Positions 10,477 to 16,582 of a DNA stretch of 16,582 bases are shown in pieces; the stretch's first letter is position 1; each line of letters begins with the position of its first letter. A program made the translations under genes and the position numbers. Source of the DNA: JBBSEZ01 sp038239195. GTDB taxonomy: Bacteria > Planctomycetota > Planctomycetia > Gemmatales > Gemmataceae. The notes beneath the pieces are model-generated. The model saw nothing but the letters and a program-made list of their open reading frames with translations, was not told where the DNA came from and searched no databases. The stretch covers positions 1-16,582 of the forward strand of contig JBBSEZ010000214.1 of assembly GCA_038239195.1 (NCBI GenBank). Direction: 5' to 3'.

Positions 10477-11964
10477 ATGACCATCCCGCACTGGTTCGCC
10501 ACCCCCTCCTCGCCCCTCTCGCGCCGCGACGTGTTGCGCCGCGCCGGCTGCGGCGCGGGCATGCTCGCCCTCGCCGCCCTGCTCGACGGCAAGGGGATGC
10601 TGAGCGGCGAGGCCCACGCCGACGAGAACGAGCGGCGCATCAACGCCCTGGCCCCGCGCCCGCCCCACTTCCCGGCGAAGGCGAAGTCGGTCATCTGGCT
10701 GTTCATGAACGGCGGGCCGAGCCAGGTCGATACGTGGGACTATAAGCCCGAGCTGGCCCGGCGCGACGGGCAGGAGTTGAAGGGCTTCGACAACAAGACG
10801 GGCTTCTTCGTCGATCAGGTCGGCCCGCTGATGAAGTCGCCGTTCGCCTGGAGGCAGCACGGCCAATCGGGGACGTGGGTGCCCGAGATCTTCCCGCGCC
10901 TGGCGCGGCAGGTGGACGACATCGCCTTCGTCCATTCGTGCTGGACGGAGACGAACAACCACGCGCCGGCGCTGTTCCAGATCAACACCGGCCTGCCGCG
11001 CATGGGCTTCCCCTGCGTCGGCTCGTGGGTGACGTACGGCCTGGGCAGCGAGAGCCAGAACCTGCCGGCGTTCGTGACGATGTACGACACCCTCGGCCGC
11101 GGGCTGCCCAAGGGCCACGCCCAAAACTGGGGCGCCGGCTTCCTGCCGGGCATCTACCAGGGCACCGCGCTGAACCCGCAGGGCGCCCCCATCGACAACC
11201 TGTTGCGCGACACGCGCCTCAGCGCTCGCCAGCAGCGCCGCCAACTCGACCTGCTGAAGCGCCTCAACCGCGAGCACCAACACCGCCACGAGGAGGAGGC
11301 CGAGCTGACGGCGCGCATCGAGAGCTTCGAGCTGGCCTACCGCATGCAAATGGCCGCCCCCGAGGCCCTGGACGTACAACGCGAGCCGAAGCCAGTCCAG
11401 GAGCTCTACGGCCTGAACAACCCGAAGTGTGCCCACTTCGCGAAGCAAGCGCTGATGGCGCGGCGGCTGGTGGAGCGCGGGGTGCGCTTCGTACAGATCT
11501 ACTCGGGCGGGATGGAGAACGAGCGGAGCTGGGACGGCCACAGCGACATCGCCAGCAACCACCGCCAGTTCGCCGGCGAGACCGACCAGCCGGTGGCGGC
11601 GCTGCTCGCCGACCTGAAGGCGCGCGGCCTGCTGGATTCGACGCTGGTAATCTGGGGGGGGGAGTTCGGCCGGCTGCCGGTGGCGCAGCGGCCCAAGAAC
11701 ACAAAACAGATGGGGCGCGACCACAACCCGCACGCCTTCACGACGTGGATGGCTGGCGGTGGCGTCAAGGGCGGCGTGCATTACGGCGCGACGGACGAGA
11801 TCGGGCACAAGGCGGTGGTGGACAAGGCGTCGGTCCACGACCTGCACGCGACGATCCTGCACCTGCTGGGGCTCGACCATACGAAGTTGACATATCGCTA
11901 CAACGGTCGGCGCTTCCGACTGACGGACGTGCATGGGAACGTGATTCGGAAGATCCTCGCGTGA
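10477..11964 (+). CDS. DUF1501 family protein, Tat-exported
   Basis: 495 residues. ATG 10477 follows GAGG (10468-10471) by 5 bases. Residues ~14-36 form a twin-arginine signal (LSRRDVLRRAG then GMLALAALL), predicting export in folded form. The DUF1501 core follows: VIWLFMNGGPSQVDTWDYKP (~70-89), a substrate-loop region with HSCWTETNNHAPA, IYSGGMENERSWDGHSDI, VIWGGEFGRLP and the closing GRDHNPHAFTTWMAGGGVKGG. The fold is related to the alkaline-phosphatase/sulfatase superfamily (family knowledge). I do not see a classic sulfatase CxPSR site, so it is not a standard sulfatase. It lies downstream of the PSCyt1 gene on the same strand and is probably co-transcribed; the pair recurs in Planctomycetes. 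The enzymatic reaction is unproven. Confidence 0.95.
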   Translation: MTIPHWFATPSSPLSRRDVLRRAGCGAGMLALAALLDGKGMLSGEAHADENERRINALAPRPPHFPAKAKSVIWLFMNGGPSQVDTWDYKPELARRDGQELKGFDNKTGFFVDQVGPLMKSPFAWRQHGQSGTWVPEIFPRLARQVDDIAFVHSCWTETNNHAPALFQINTGLPRMGFPCVGSWVTYGLGSESQNLPAFVTMYDTLGRGLPKGHAQNWGAGFLPGIYQGTALNPQGAPIDNLLRDTRLSARQQRRQLDLLKRLNREHQHRHEEEAELTARIESFELAYRMQMAAPEALDVQREPKPVQELYGLNNPKCAHFAKQALMARRLVERGVRFVQIYSGGMENERSWDGHSDIASNHRQFAGETDQPVAALLADLKARGLLDSTLVIWGGEFGRLPVAQRPKNTKQMGRDHNPHAFTTWMAGGGVKGGVHYGATDEIGHKAVVDKASVHDLHATILHLLGLDHTKLTYRYNGRRFRLTDVHGNVIRKILA

Positions 11965-12027
11965 GCGCGAAACGACAAGCAAGAAGGGGCGGGGGAGGCG
12001 CGCCCCTTCTTGCTTGTCGTTTCGCGC
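11965..12027. terminator. Perfect 27-bp inverted repeat immediately after the DUF1501 stop
   Basis: Bases 11965-11991 are the exact reverse complement of 12001-12027, with a 9-base loop (11992-12000). The left arm begins at the first base after the TGA stop. No T-tract follows on the plus strand. It should block readthrough into the polymerase gene, or it may be an inserted palindromic repeat. Its arms (AAGAAGGGGCG / CGCCCCTTCTT) resemble in style the palindrome found inside the polymerase gene at 12390-12458. Confidence 0.75.
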
Positions 12028-12039
12028 GGCGCCCTCGCC

Positions 12040-12048
12040 TGGTACAAA
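12040..12048 (+). promoter_or_regulatory. Possible extended -10 element for the polymerase gene
   Basis: TGGTACAAA fits an extended -10 (TGnTATAAT-like) with no good -35 at the right distance. It lies ~52 bases before ATG 12101 and downstream of the 27-bp palindrome, so the gene may have its own promoter. Weak evidence. Confidence 0.25.
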
Positions 12049-12100
12049 CTCGCTTTTTCTGTTCCTCTGGATGGTGTCCCGGCCGCGCGCTGTCGCCGCC

Positions 12101-15100
12101 ATGCCCGTTGCGCTGCACGCCCACAGTTGGTACTCCCTCCTCGAGGGCACGTCGAGCCCCACCGCCCTCCTTGCGCGCGCCACCGTCGCCGGCTACTCCG
12201 CCCTGGCCCTCACCGACACCAACAACCTCTACGGCGCGACCGCCTTCGCCGAGGAGGCAAAGCGCCCCGGGGCCCGCCCGCTCCTCGGGGCTTGCCTGCG
12301 CCAGGGCCGTCAACATTGCATCGCCCTGATCGCCGAGCGCGCCGGCTACCGCAATCTGTGCCAGATCATCAGCCGGCTCAACCTCGCCGAAAAGGGGACG
12401 CCGCTCTTTTCGGACGAGCCTGGCGAACCGCCCCAAGAAAAGAGCTGCGTCCCCTTTTTCGAGGCCGTCCCGCTTGCCGACCTCCTCGTCGCCTGCTCCG
12501 AGGGCCTGCACATTCTCGTCGATGACGTCGCCCTCGCCGAGCGCCTGTTCCCCGCCTTCGAGCGCCGACTCTGGCTGGAGCTCGTCCGCCCGCGCCCCGA
12601 AGCCCCCCGCCACGAACAGGGCCTCTTCGCCTGCGCGGCCCGTCTCAACCTGCCCGTCGTTGCCAGCACGGCGGCGCACTTCGCCACGCCCGCCGAGTAT
12701 CCGGCCTTTCGCCTTGTCACTGCCCTGCGCCAGCGGGCCCAGCTGGACCAGCTCCCGCAAGTGCTCGCCATCGCGCCCGAACACCACCTGCCGGCCGTCG
12801 AGGACTTTCGCCGCCGCTTCCACGACGTTCCCGAAGCGGTGCGCAACGGCGATGCGCTCGCCGAGTTGCTGCGCGCCGACGTGCTGCCGCGCGACCTCGT
12901 ATTGCCGGCGCCGCGCCTCAGGCCCGGCCTCGCTCCCATCCCCTACCTGCGGGCCCTGTGCGAGCGCGGCCTGCGCGAGCGGCGCCTGGGCGGCGACCTG
13001 ACGGCGCGGCAGCGGCTGCGCGAAGAGCTGGCGATCGTCGAGGGCGCCGGCCTCGCCGGCTACTTCCTCACCGTGCGCGACATTACTCGATCCGTGCGAC
13101 GGCGCGGCCATACGATGGCGCTGCGCGGCTCGGCGGGCAACTCGCTCGTCTGCTACCTGCTCGCCATCACCGACGTCGATCCGCTGCGCTTCGGCCTCGA
13201 ACCGGAGCGCTTCCTCCACCCCGGCCGCGTCGATCTTCCCGACGTCGACCTCGACTTCGACTGGAAGGTGCGCGACGAGATCATCGCCGGCGTCATCGCG
13301 CGCTACGGCCCCGCCCACGTCGCCCGCATCAGCTCGCACCTGTTCCTACAGCCGCGCTCCGCCTTCCGCGAGGCCGGCAAGGCCCACGGCCTGTCCAACG
13401 AGCAAATCAGCGGCCTGCTCACCACCCTGTCCGAAAAGGTCGATGACGTCCTCCTCCCGACGGGGGACGGAGAATGGGGGACGGAGAATGAAGAGTGGAG
13501 AAGAGGACAAAACCGATTCGAGACGAGGCAGCGCTGCGCGCCGTCCTCCGCTCGCTCGCCACTCCCCGTTCCCGACGTGCCGCCCGCCTTCCCGCTGGAA
13601 CCGGGCCGCTGGGCGCGGCTCGTCGCCGACGCGCGCCGGCTACTCGGCCGGCCGCACTACCTCTCGCTTCACCCCGGCGGCATCGTCATCACGCCCCGGC
13701 CGGTCGAGGAATACGTCCCCCTGCAATGGGCGGCCAAGGGGCTGGTCATGACGCAGTTCGACAAGGACGGCATCGAGCAGATCGGCCTGGTCAAGATCGA
13801 CCTGCTCGGCAACCGCGCCCTGTCCGCCGTCGATGAGGCGCGTCGCCACGCAGGCGTCCTCGTTCCACCTGGCGACAACGCCCCACTCGACGAGAAGACG
13901 ATTCAGCTCTTGCAACGGGGCGATACGCTCGGCATCACGCAGCTCGAATCGCCCGCCATGCGCCACCTCATCCTGCAAATGCGGCCGCGCGGCGTCGAGG
14001 ACGTCATCCAGTCGCTGGCCCTGCTCCGGCCCGGCGCGGCGTCCATCGGCATGAAGGAGCGCTTCGTGCGCCGGCGGCACGGGCTGGAGCCGGTGGACGC
14101 GACGCACCCCGCGCTGGCGCGCGTGCTCGGCGAGACGTACGGGCTGATGCTCTACGAGGACGACGCCCTGCGCCTCATCCAGGGGCTGACCGGGCTCGAC
14201 GCTGCCGACGCCGACCGCTTCCGCAAGCGCATCAGCAAGCACAAAACGCCTGAGGAGGGTGAGGTGCTGCGCCAGGAGTTTCTCCATCTGTGCGATCGGC
14301 GGGGCGTGCCGGCCGAGGCGCTCGACGAGTTGTGGGCGCAGCTCGCCAAGTTCAACCGCTACTCGTTCTGCAAGAGCCACGCGGTCAGCTACGGCCTCAT
14401 CGCCTGGCAGGCCGCCTACCTCAAGGCCCACCACCCCGTCGCCTTCTGGGTCGCCGCGCTCAACAACGCCCAGGGGGCCTACCCGCCCCGGGTGTACGTC
14501 GAGGCCATCAAGCGCGCCGGCATCGAGGTGAGGCCCCCCTGCGTCAACCGCTCCCTCGGCCCCTTCCGCGTCGAGGGCCAGGCCGTCCGCACCGGCCTCG
14601 ACGCCATCGCTGGGCTGCCGGAGGTGCTGCGGCAGGGCTTGCTGCAAGAGCGCGACGGCGGCGGGCCCTACCACAACCTGGCCGACCTGCGAAGGCGTTT
14701 GCGCCCCGGCCCCGAGGCGCTGGCCTCCCTCATCCGCTGCGGCGCCTTCGACTTCGCCGGCCGCTCGCGCCCCGCCCTGGTGCTCGAGGCCGACCTCGGT
14801 CCGTGCCGGCCGGAGGGCGAACTGTTCGCCGTGGACGCGACGGGGGGCTGGTCGCCGCCCGACGATCCGCCGCTGCGCCGCTATCGCGACGAGTGGCAAC
14901 TGCTCGGCTTCGTCCTCGGCCCGCCGCTCTTTTCCCTATTTCGGAGGGCAGAAGAGAGCGCTGGCCCGCCGCTGGTGCCCAGCCACGAACTGGCGGCGCA
15001 CGCGGGGCGGGTGGTGCGCGTGCGCGGGCTGGTGGCGACGGCGCGGCACGTGGTGACGGAGAACGGCCGGCCGATCCAGTTCGTGACGCTGGAGGACGAG

Positions 15101-15241
15101 CACGGGCTGGCGGAGGTGACGCTGTTCTCGGGGACGTGCGCGCCGGTGCCGTATCTGACCATCGGGCCGTACGTGGCGACGGGGACCGTCGAGGACCGGC
15201 ACGGGGCGGTCACGCTGACGGCGCAGCGGTTCGAGCGGTGA
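12101..15241 (+). CDS. dnaE2: C-family DNA polymerase III alpha subunit, DnaE2/ImuC-like
   Basis: 1046 residues, shorter than replicative DnaE (~1160) and lacking its C-terminal tau-binding region, so closer to error-prone DnaE2/ImuC. Start ATG 12101 puts the PHP strand (ALHAHSWYSLLEG) at the N-terminus; ATG 12071 is an alternative, and neither has a strong ribosome site. The PHP metal site looks incomplete: H6 and H8 remain, but the usual ALTDH reads ALTDT (T40) and a typical DVH reads AAH (H193). The polymerase core is intact: RGSAGNSLVCYLL, PDVDLDFD (D381, D383), third Asp in KIDLLG (D567). Then come a helix-hairpin-helix region (GLDAIAGLPEVL), a clamp-binding-like EGELF and a C-terminal OB domain (VVRVRGLVATAR...PIQFVTLEDEHG). 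Two in-frame repeat-like insertions interrupt it at residues ~97-120 and ~453-493. No imuA or imuB is adjacent. Confidence 0.9.
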   Translation: MPVALHAHSWYSLLEGTSSPTALLARATVAGYSALALTDTNNLYGATAFAEEAKRPGARPLLGACLRQGRQHCIALIAERAGYRNLCQIISRLNLAEKGTPLFSDEPGEPPQEKSCVPFFEAVPLADLLVACSEGLHILVDDVALAERLFPAFERRLWLELVRPRPEAPRHEQGLFACAARLNLPVVASTAAHFATPAEYPAFRLVTALRQRAQLDQLPQVLAIAPEHHLPAVEDFRRRFHDVPEAVRNGDALAELLRADVLPRDLVLPAPRLRPGLAPIPYLRALCERGLRERRLGGDLTARQRLREELAIVEGAGLAGYFLTVRDITRSVRRRGHTMALRGSAGNSLVCYLLAITDVDPLRFGLEPERFLHPGRVDLPDVDLDFDWKVRDEIIAGVIARYGPAHVARISSHLFLQPRSAFREAGKAHGLSNEQISGLLTTLSEKVDDVLLPTGDGEWGTENEEWRRGQNRFETRQRCAPSSARSPLPVPDVPPAFPLEPGRWARLVADARRLLGRPHYLSLHPGGIVITPRPVEEYVPLQWAAKGLVMTQFDKDGIEQIGLVKIDLLGNRALSAVDEARRHAGVLVPPGDNAPLDEKTIQLLQRGDTLGITQLESPAMRHLILQMRPRGVEDVIQSLALLRPGAASIGMKERFVRRRHGLEPVDATHPALARVLGETYGLMLYEDDALRLIQGLTGLDAADADRFRKRISKHKTPEEGEVLRQEFLHLCDRRGVPAEALDELWAQLAKFNRYSFCKSHAVSYGLIAWQAAYLKAHHPVAFWVAALNNAQGAYPPRVYVEAIKRAGIEVRPPCVNRSLGPFRVEGQAVRTGLDAIAGLPEVLRQGLLQERDGGGPYHNLADLRRRLRPGPEALASLIRCGAFDFAGRSRPALVLEADLGPCRPEGELFAVDATGGWSPPDDPPLRRYRDEWQLLGFVLGPPLFSLFRRAEESAGPPLVPSHELAAHAGRVVRVRGLVATARHVVTENGRPIQFVTLEDEHGLAEVTLFSGTCAPVPYLTIGPYVATGTVEDRHGAVTLTAQRFER
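12390..12458. repeat. In-frame palindromic insertion in the PHP domain of the polymerase gene
   Basis: The arms 12390-12411 and 12437-12458 (22 bases each) are reverse complements with one mismatch, around a 25-base loop. The left arm begins AAAAGGGGACG. The element is read in frame as EKGTPLFSDEPGEPPQEKSC plus VPFF, between the conserved YRNLCQIISRLNL and the following ADLL...EGLHILVDD segment. It looks like a REP-type element tolerated inside the coding sequence. Confidence 0.65.
13457..13577. repeat. In-frame low-complexity insertion in the polymerase gene
   Basis: The segment contains two overlapping copies of GGGGGACGGAGAATG (13462-13476 and 13476-13490, period 14), then an A-rich stretch, and closes with CCACTCCCCGTTCCCG (13559-13574), an imperfect reverse complement of the opening G-rich part. 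It is read in frame as ~40 residues (TGDGEWGTENEEWRRGQ onward) that do not resemble DnaE, placed between TLSEKVDDVLLP and FPLEPGRWARL. Local composition is purine- and A-rich, unlike the flanks. Confidence 0.6.
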
Positions 15242-15260
15242 GAGGGCGCAAAAGCCTGGA

Positions 15261-15287
15261 GGGCAGAGGCGAATGTCGCCTCTGCCC
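15261..15287. terminator. Hairpin terminator between convergent polymerase and 64-aa genes
   Basis: GGGCAGAGGCGA (15261-15272) pairs perfectly with 15276-15287 across a 3-base loop. It begins 20 bases after the polymerase stop. Read on the minus strand it is followed within ~7 bases by CTTTTGCGCC, a short T-tract, so it best serves the minus-strand gene ending at 15329 and may also stop the polymerase transcript. Confidence 0.65.
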
Positions 15288-15328
15288 CCTGCGTGTAAGT
15301 TGGTCGGGTGGCCTGGAGAGGAGGGTGC

Positions 15329-15523
15329 TCAGGCGCAGATGCAGGCGGCCTCGAACGCCGGGACTTCCTGCCGGAGGTCCAGGTCTTTGCGGGCCATTTC
15401 CTCGAGAACGACAGGGTGCCAGGACCGTTCGCGCTCGACGTCCGGGACGTAGTGTTCGCGCGCCCACCGACGCAGGCGCAACTCCTCGATAAAATCGACT
15501 TCCGTCCCCACACTGCTCAGCAT
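15329..15523 (-). CDS. Small conserved planctomycete-type protein, 64 aa, function unknown
   Basis: 64 residues. ATG 15523 is chosen because GAGGG (15532-15536) lies 8 bases upstream. The frame is open further to ~15640, but the extra residues look like untranslated leader and overlap the candidate promoter. The core TEVDFIEELRLRRWAREHYV and the following SWHPVVLEEMARKDLDL are amphipathic, helix-forming and rich in Arg/Glu. The pattern FIEELRLRxWAxxxYVP...WHPxVLxEM matches, from memory, short hypothetical proteins that recur in planctomycete genomes. There is no signal peptide or membrane segment; the C-terminus carries two Cys (ACICA). It has its own candidate promoter and terminator. Function unknown. 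Confidence 0.75.
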   Translation of the reverse strand: MLSSVGTEVDFIEELRLRRWAREHYVPDVERERSWHPVVLEEMARKDLDLRQEVPAFEAACICA

Positions 15524-15531
15524 GACCGATG

Positions 15532-15536
15532 CCCTC
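15532..15536 (-). promoter_or_regulatory. Shine-Dalgarno GAGGG that decides the 64-aa start
   Basis: GAGGG on the minus strand lies 8 bases from ATG 15523. No comparable site precedes the upstream in-frame starts, so translation should begin at 15523. Confidence 0.55.
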
Positions 15537-15612
15537 AGAGACCCGAAATAGGGGCCGACGTCCGCGAGGTAGTTCCTCGTCTTAGGGGAGGGATGTCGGC
15601 TTGTGTTTGAGA

Positions 15613-15640
15613 AGTATATAGACGAGGCCCTGCTCGGCAA
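15613..15640 (-). promoter_or_regulatory. Candidate sigma70-type promoter of the 64-aa gene
   Basis: On the minus strand TTGCCG (15635-15640) and TATACT (15613-15618, 5 of 6 matches) are 16 bases apart in a locally AT-rich patch unlike the surrounding DNA. The predicted leader is ~83 bases. Confidence 0.45.
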
Positions 15641-15831
15641 GGAACTTTCCTTTTTTCTGAACCTTTTCCTCGACCGTCAAACCCGCGCCGTGAACGCATT
15701 CGCTCGGGTCGATTCGCCCACTCGGAGCGGAAAATCGCTACCACCCGATCCGGGCGCCTTTCCGGCCCTTTTTGCGCCTCCTGCCTGGGCTTTCTCCGAG
15801 AACAGATCAAAAGGCAACGAGGGCCCGGCAT

Positions 15832-16446
15832 TCATGCCGAGAGAGACTGGATTTCCCGTTCGAGATTGTCCCGCGCCATCGCCTCGGCCTTGCGAAACAT
15901 GGCCTCGGTGAAGTAGAGGCGCGGCCGGCGCAGAAAACCCTCCAGCACGCGGCGGCGACCTGCGCGATAGGCCTCGTCCGCGACCCAGGCGTATTCCTGC
16001 CGGATGGCGCGGGCGTACCGCGCATACTCCGCCTCATTCGCTCCGAGAATGGCGAGGTCGGCGTCGAGGAGGACCTGGCCCGCGCGGTCGTCGTCGGTCG
16101 TCTGGTGCGTCCGGGTGAGCAGAATGAGGCGAGCCGTCTCGTCCACGATCGGCCCGGCGACGCTCAGATCGCCCAGCAGGGCCCGGGCCAGTTCGGCGCT
16201 GCGCTCTTCGTTGTCGGCCCGCTGCGTTTCGTACGCGACGTCGTGGAACCACGTGGCCAAGCGAAGCGCCGGCGGAGGCGCTTCCCAGAGGTCGTGGACC
16301 GTCCGCAGGACGGCGGCGACGTGGTCGAGGTTGTGGTAGTGGCGCCCGGGCGAGCGGTAGGGCCGAGCAATCGCGTGGAAGAGCGGGCGAGCCAGGCCCG
16401 GCCCAACGCCCAGTTCGGCGAGCAACTCCGCAAATGCCTCTTCCAT
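15832..16446 (-). CDS. HD-domain metal-dependent phosphohydrolase (COG4339-like)
   Basis: 204 residues, the usual length for this family. ATG 16446 is preceded by GAGGGG (16450-16455). HD-type metal ligands are visible: H36-Y-H38-N-L-D-H42, the WFHD doublet (H68, D69), H114 in TRTHQ and LDADL (D128, D130). The ending IRQEYAWV...YRAGRRRVLEGFL...NLEREI is characteristic of predicted HD-superfamily hydrolases of COG4339. It is cytosolic with no signal peptide. HD proteins of this kind are thought to hydrolyse phosphate esters or nucleotides, but the substrate of this group is not known to me. It reads toward the 64-aa gene on the same strand with a ~300-bp gap, so it is probably a separate unit. 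Confidence 0.92.
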   Translation of the reverse strand: MEEAFAELLAELGVGPGLARPLFHAIARPYRSPGRHYHNLDHVAAVLRTVHDLWEAPPPALRLATWFHDVAYETQRADNEERSAELARALLGDLSVAGPIVDETARLILLTRTHQTTDDDRAGQVLLDADLAILGANEAEYARYARAIRQEYAWVADEAYRAGRRRVLEGFLRRPRLYFTEAMFRKAEAMARDNLEREIQSLSA

Positions 16447-16480
16447 GAGCCCCTCAAACGATCGCGTGAAGCCGATACGT

Positions 16481-16561
16481 CCTGTAGGGTGGGCCGAGGC
16501 TTGGGGGGCCCCCCCGGGGGGGGGCCCCGGGGGGGCCGCCCACTACGGGGGCCGCCCACCC
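16481..16561. repeat. G/C homopolymer block with direct repeats upstream of the HD gene
   Basis: After CCTGTAGGGTGGGCCGAGGC (16481-16500) come alternating pure G and pure C runs (16503-16535). These are followed by two exact copies of GGGGGCCGCCCAC at 16531-16543 and 16547-16559 (period 16). The block is self-complementary and G-quadruplex- or hairpin-prone. It resembles a dispersed intergenic repeat, possibly elongated by slippage or sequencing error. It lies 35-115 bases upstream of ATG 16446. Confidence 0.6.
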
Positions 16562-16582
16562 GGTCTCCCCACACAAACCGCG

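Larger units (their letters stand above)
15524..15831. other. 308-bp intergenic region between the 64-aa gene and the HD gene
   Basis: It contains the leader, ribosome site and candidate promoter of the 64-aa gene (15532-15640). From 15641 to 15831 it is noticeably less GC-rich, with no supported gene, repeat or clear terminator for the HD gene. A plus-strand frame at 15603-15911 has no convincing ribosome site and overlaps the HD gene, so it is not called. Confidence 0.5.

Noticed and set aside
12014..12100. N-terminal extension of the polymerase from TTG 12014
   Set aside because: It would begin inside the 27-bp palindrome, and the PHP domain naturally begins at ATG 12101. The candidate -10 at 12040-12048 also lies downstream of that start.
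15603..15911. 102-codon plus-strand frame between the 64-aa and HD genes
   Set aside because: It overlaps the HD coding sequence antisense, has a non-ATG start without a ribosome site, and shows no recognisable motif.

Overview
The window looks like chromosomal DNA of a planctomycete, most likely of the Gemmata group (Gemmataceae). The base composition is very GC-rich. A PSCyt1/DUF1549/DUF1553 gene is followed by a DUF1501 gene, a pair characteristic of Planctomycetes. A large exported protein carries the LEALEDRLAP N-terminal motif typical of planctomycete surface proteins. I see no rRNA, tRNA, CRISPR array or transposase gene.

Layout, left to right. Positions 1-4785 (minus) hold the first ~1595 codons of a giant exported protein that runs off the left edge: the LEDR-type N-terminus, a Pro/Gly/Ala/Ser linker, nine tandem putative-Ig (He_PIG-like) domains, an Ala-rich spacer and ~540 residues I cannot assign. 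Positions 4786-5481 are non-coding and contain a good sigma70-like promoter for the giant gene and a five-unit tandem repeat with exact 45-bp spacing. Positions 5482-6516 (minus) encode a glycine-rich multi-pass membrane protein with a C-terminal FHA domain. Positions 6748-6969 (minus) encode a 73-aa hydrophilic protein ending at a clear intrinsic terminator. Divergent from it, 7214-10369 and 10477-11964 (plus) encode the exported cytochrome-type PSCyt1/DUF1549/DUF1553 protein and its Tat-exported DUF1501 partner, separated by a REP-like hairpin. A perfect 27-bp inverted repeat directly after the DUF1501 stop separates them from 12101-15241 (plus), a DnaE2/ImuC-like C-family DNA polymerase. 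Positions 15329-15523 (minus) encode a 64-aa protein of a type I believe is common in planctomycetes. Positions 15832-16446 (minus) encode a COG4339-type HD phosphohydrolase. The right edge is a G/C-homopolymer and repeat block.

Functionally this is mostly a set of independent units. Only the PSCyt1/DUF1501 pair forms a likely operon with a shared exported role. The polymerase is probably translesion/error-prone, but no imuA or imuB lies beside it. The most unusual features are: (a) the unassigned C-terminal region of the giant Ig-repeat protein; (b) two, perhaps three, in-frame repeat-like insertions inside the polymerase gene, one of them a 22-bp inverted repeat; (c) the 45-bp tandem array; and (d) several strong palindromes between genes. 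I do not see a convincing new multi-gene defence or metabolic system.
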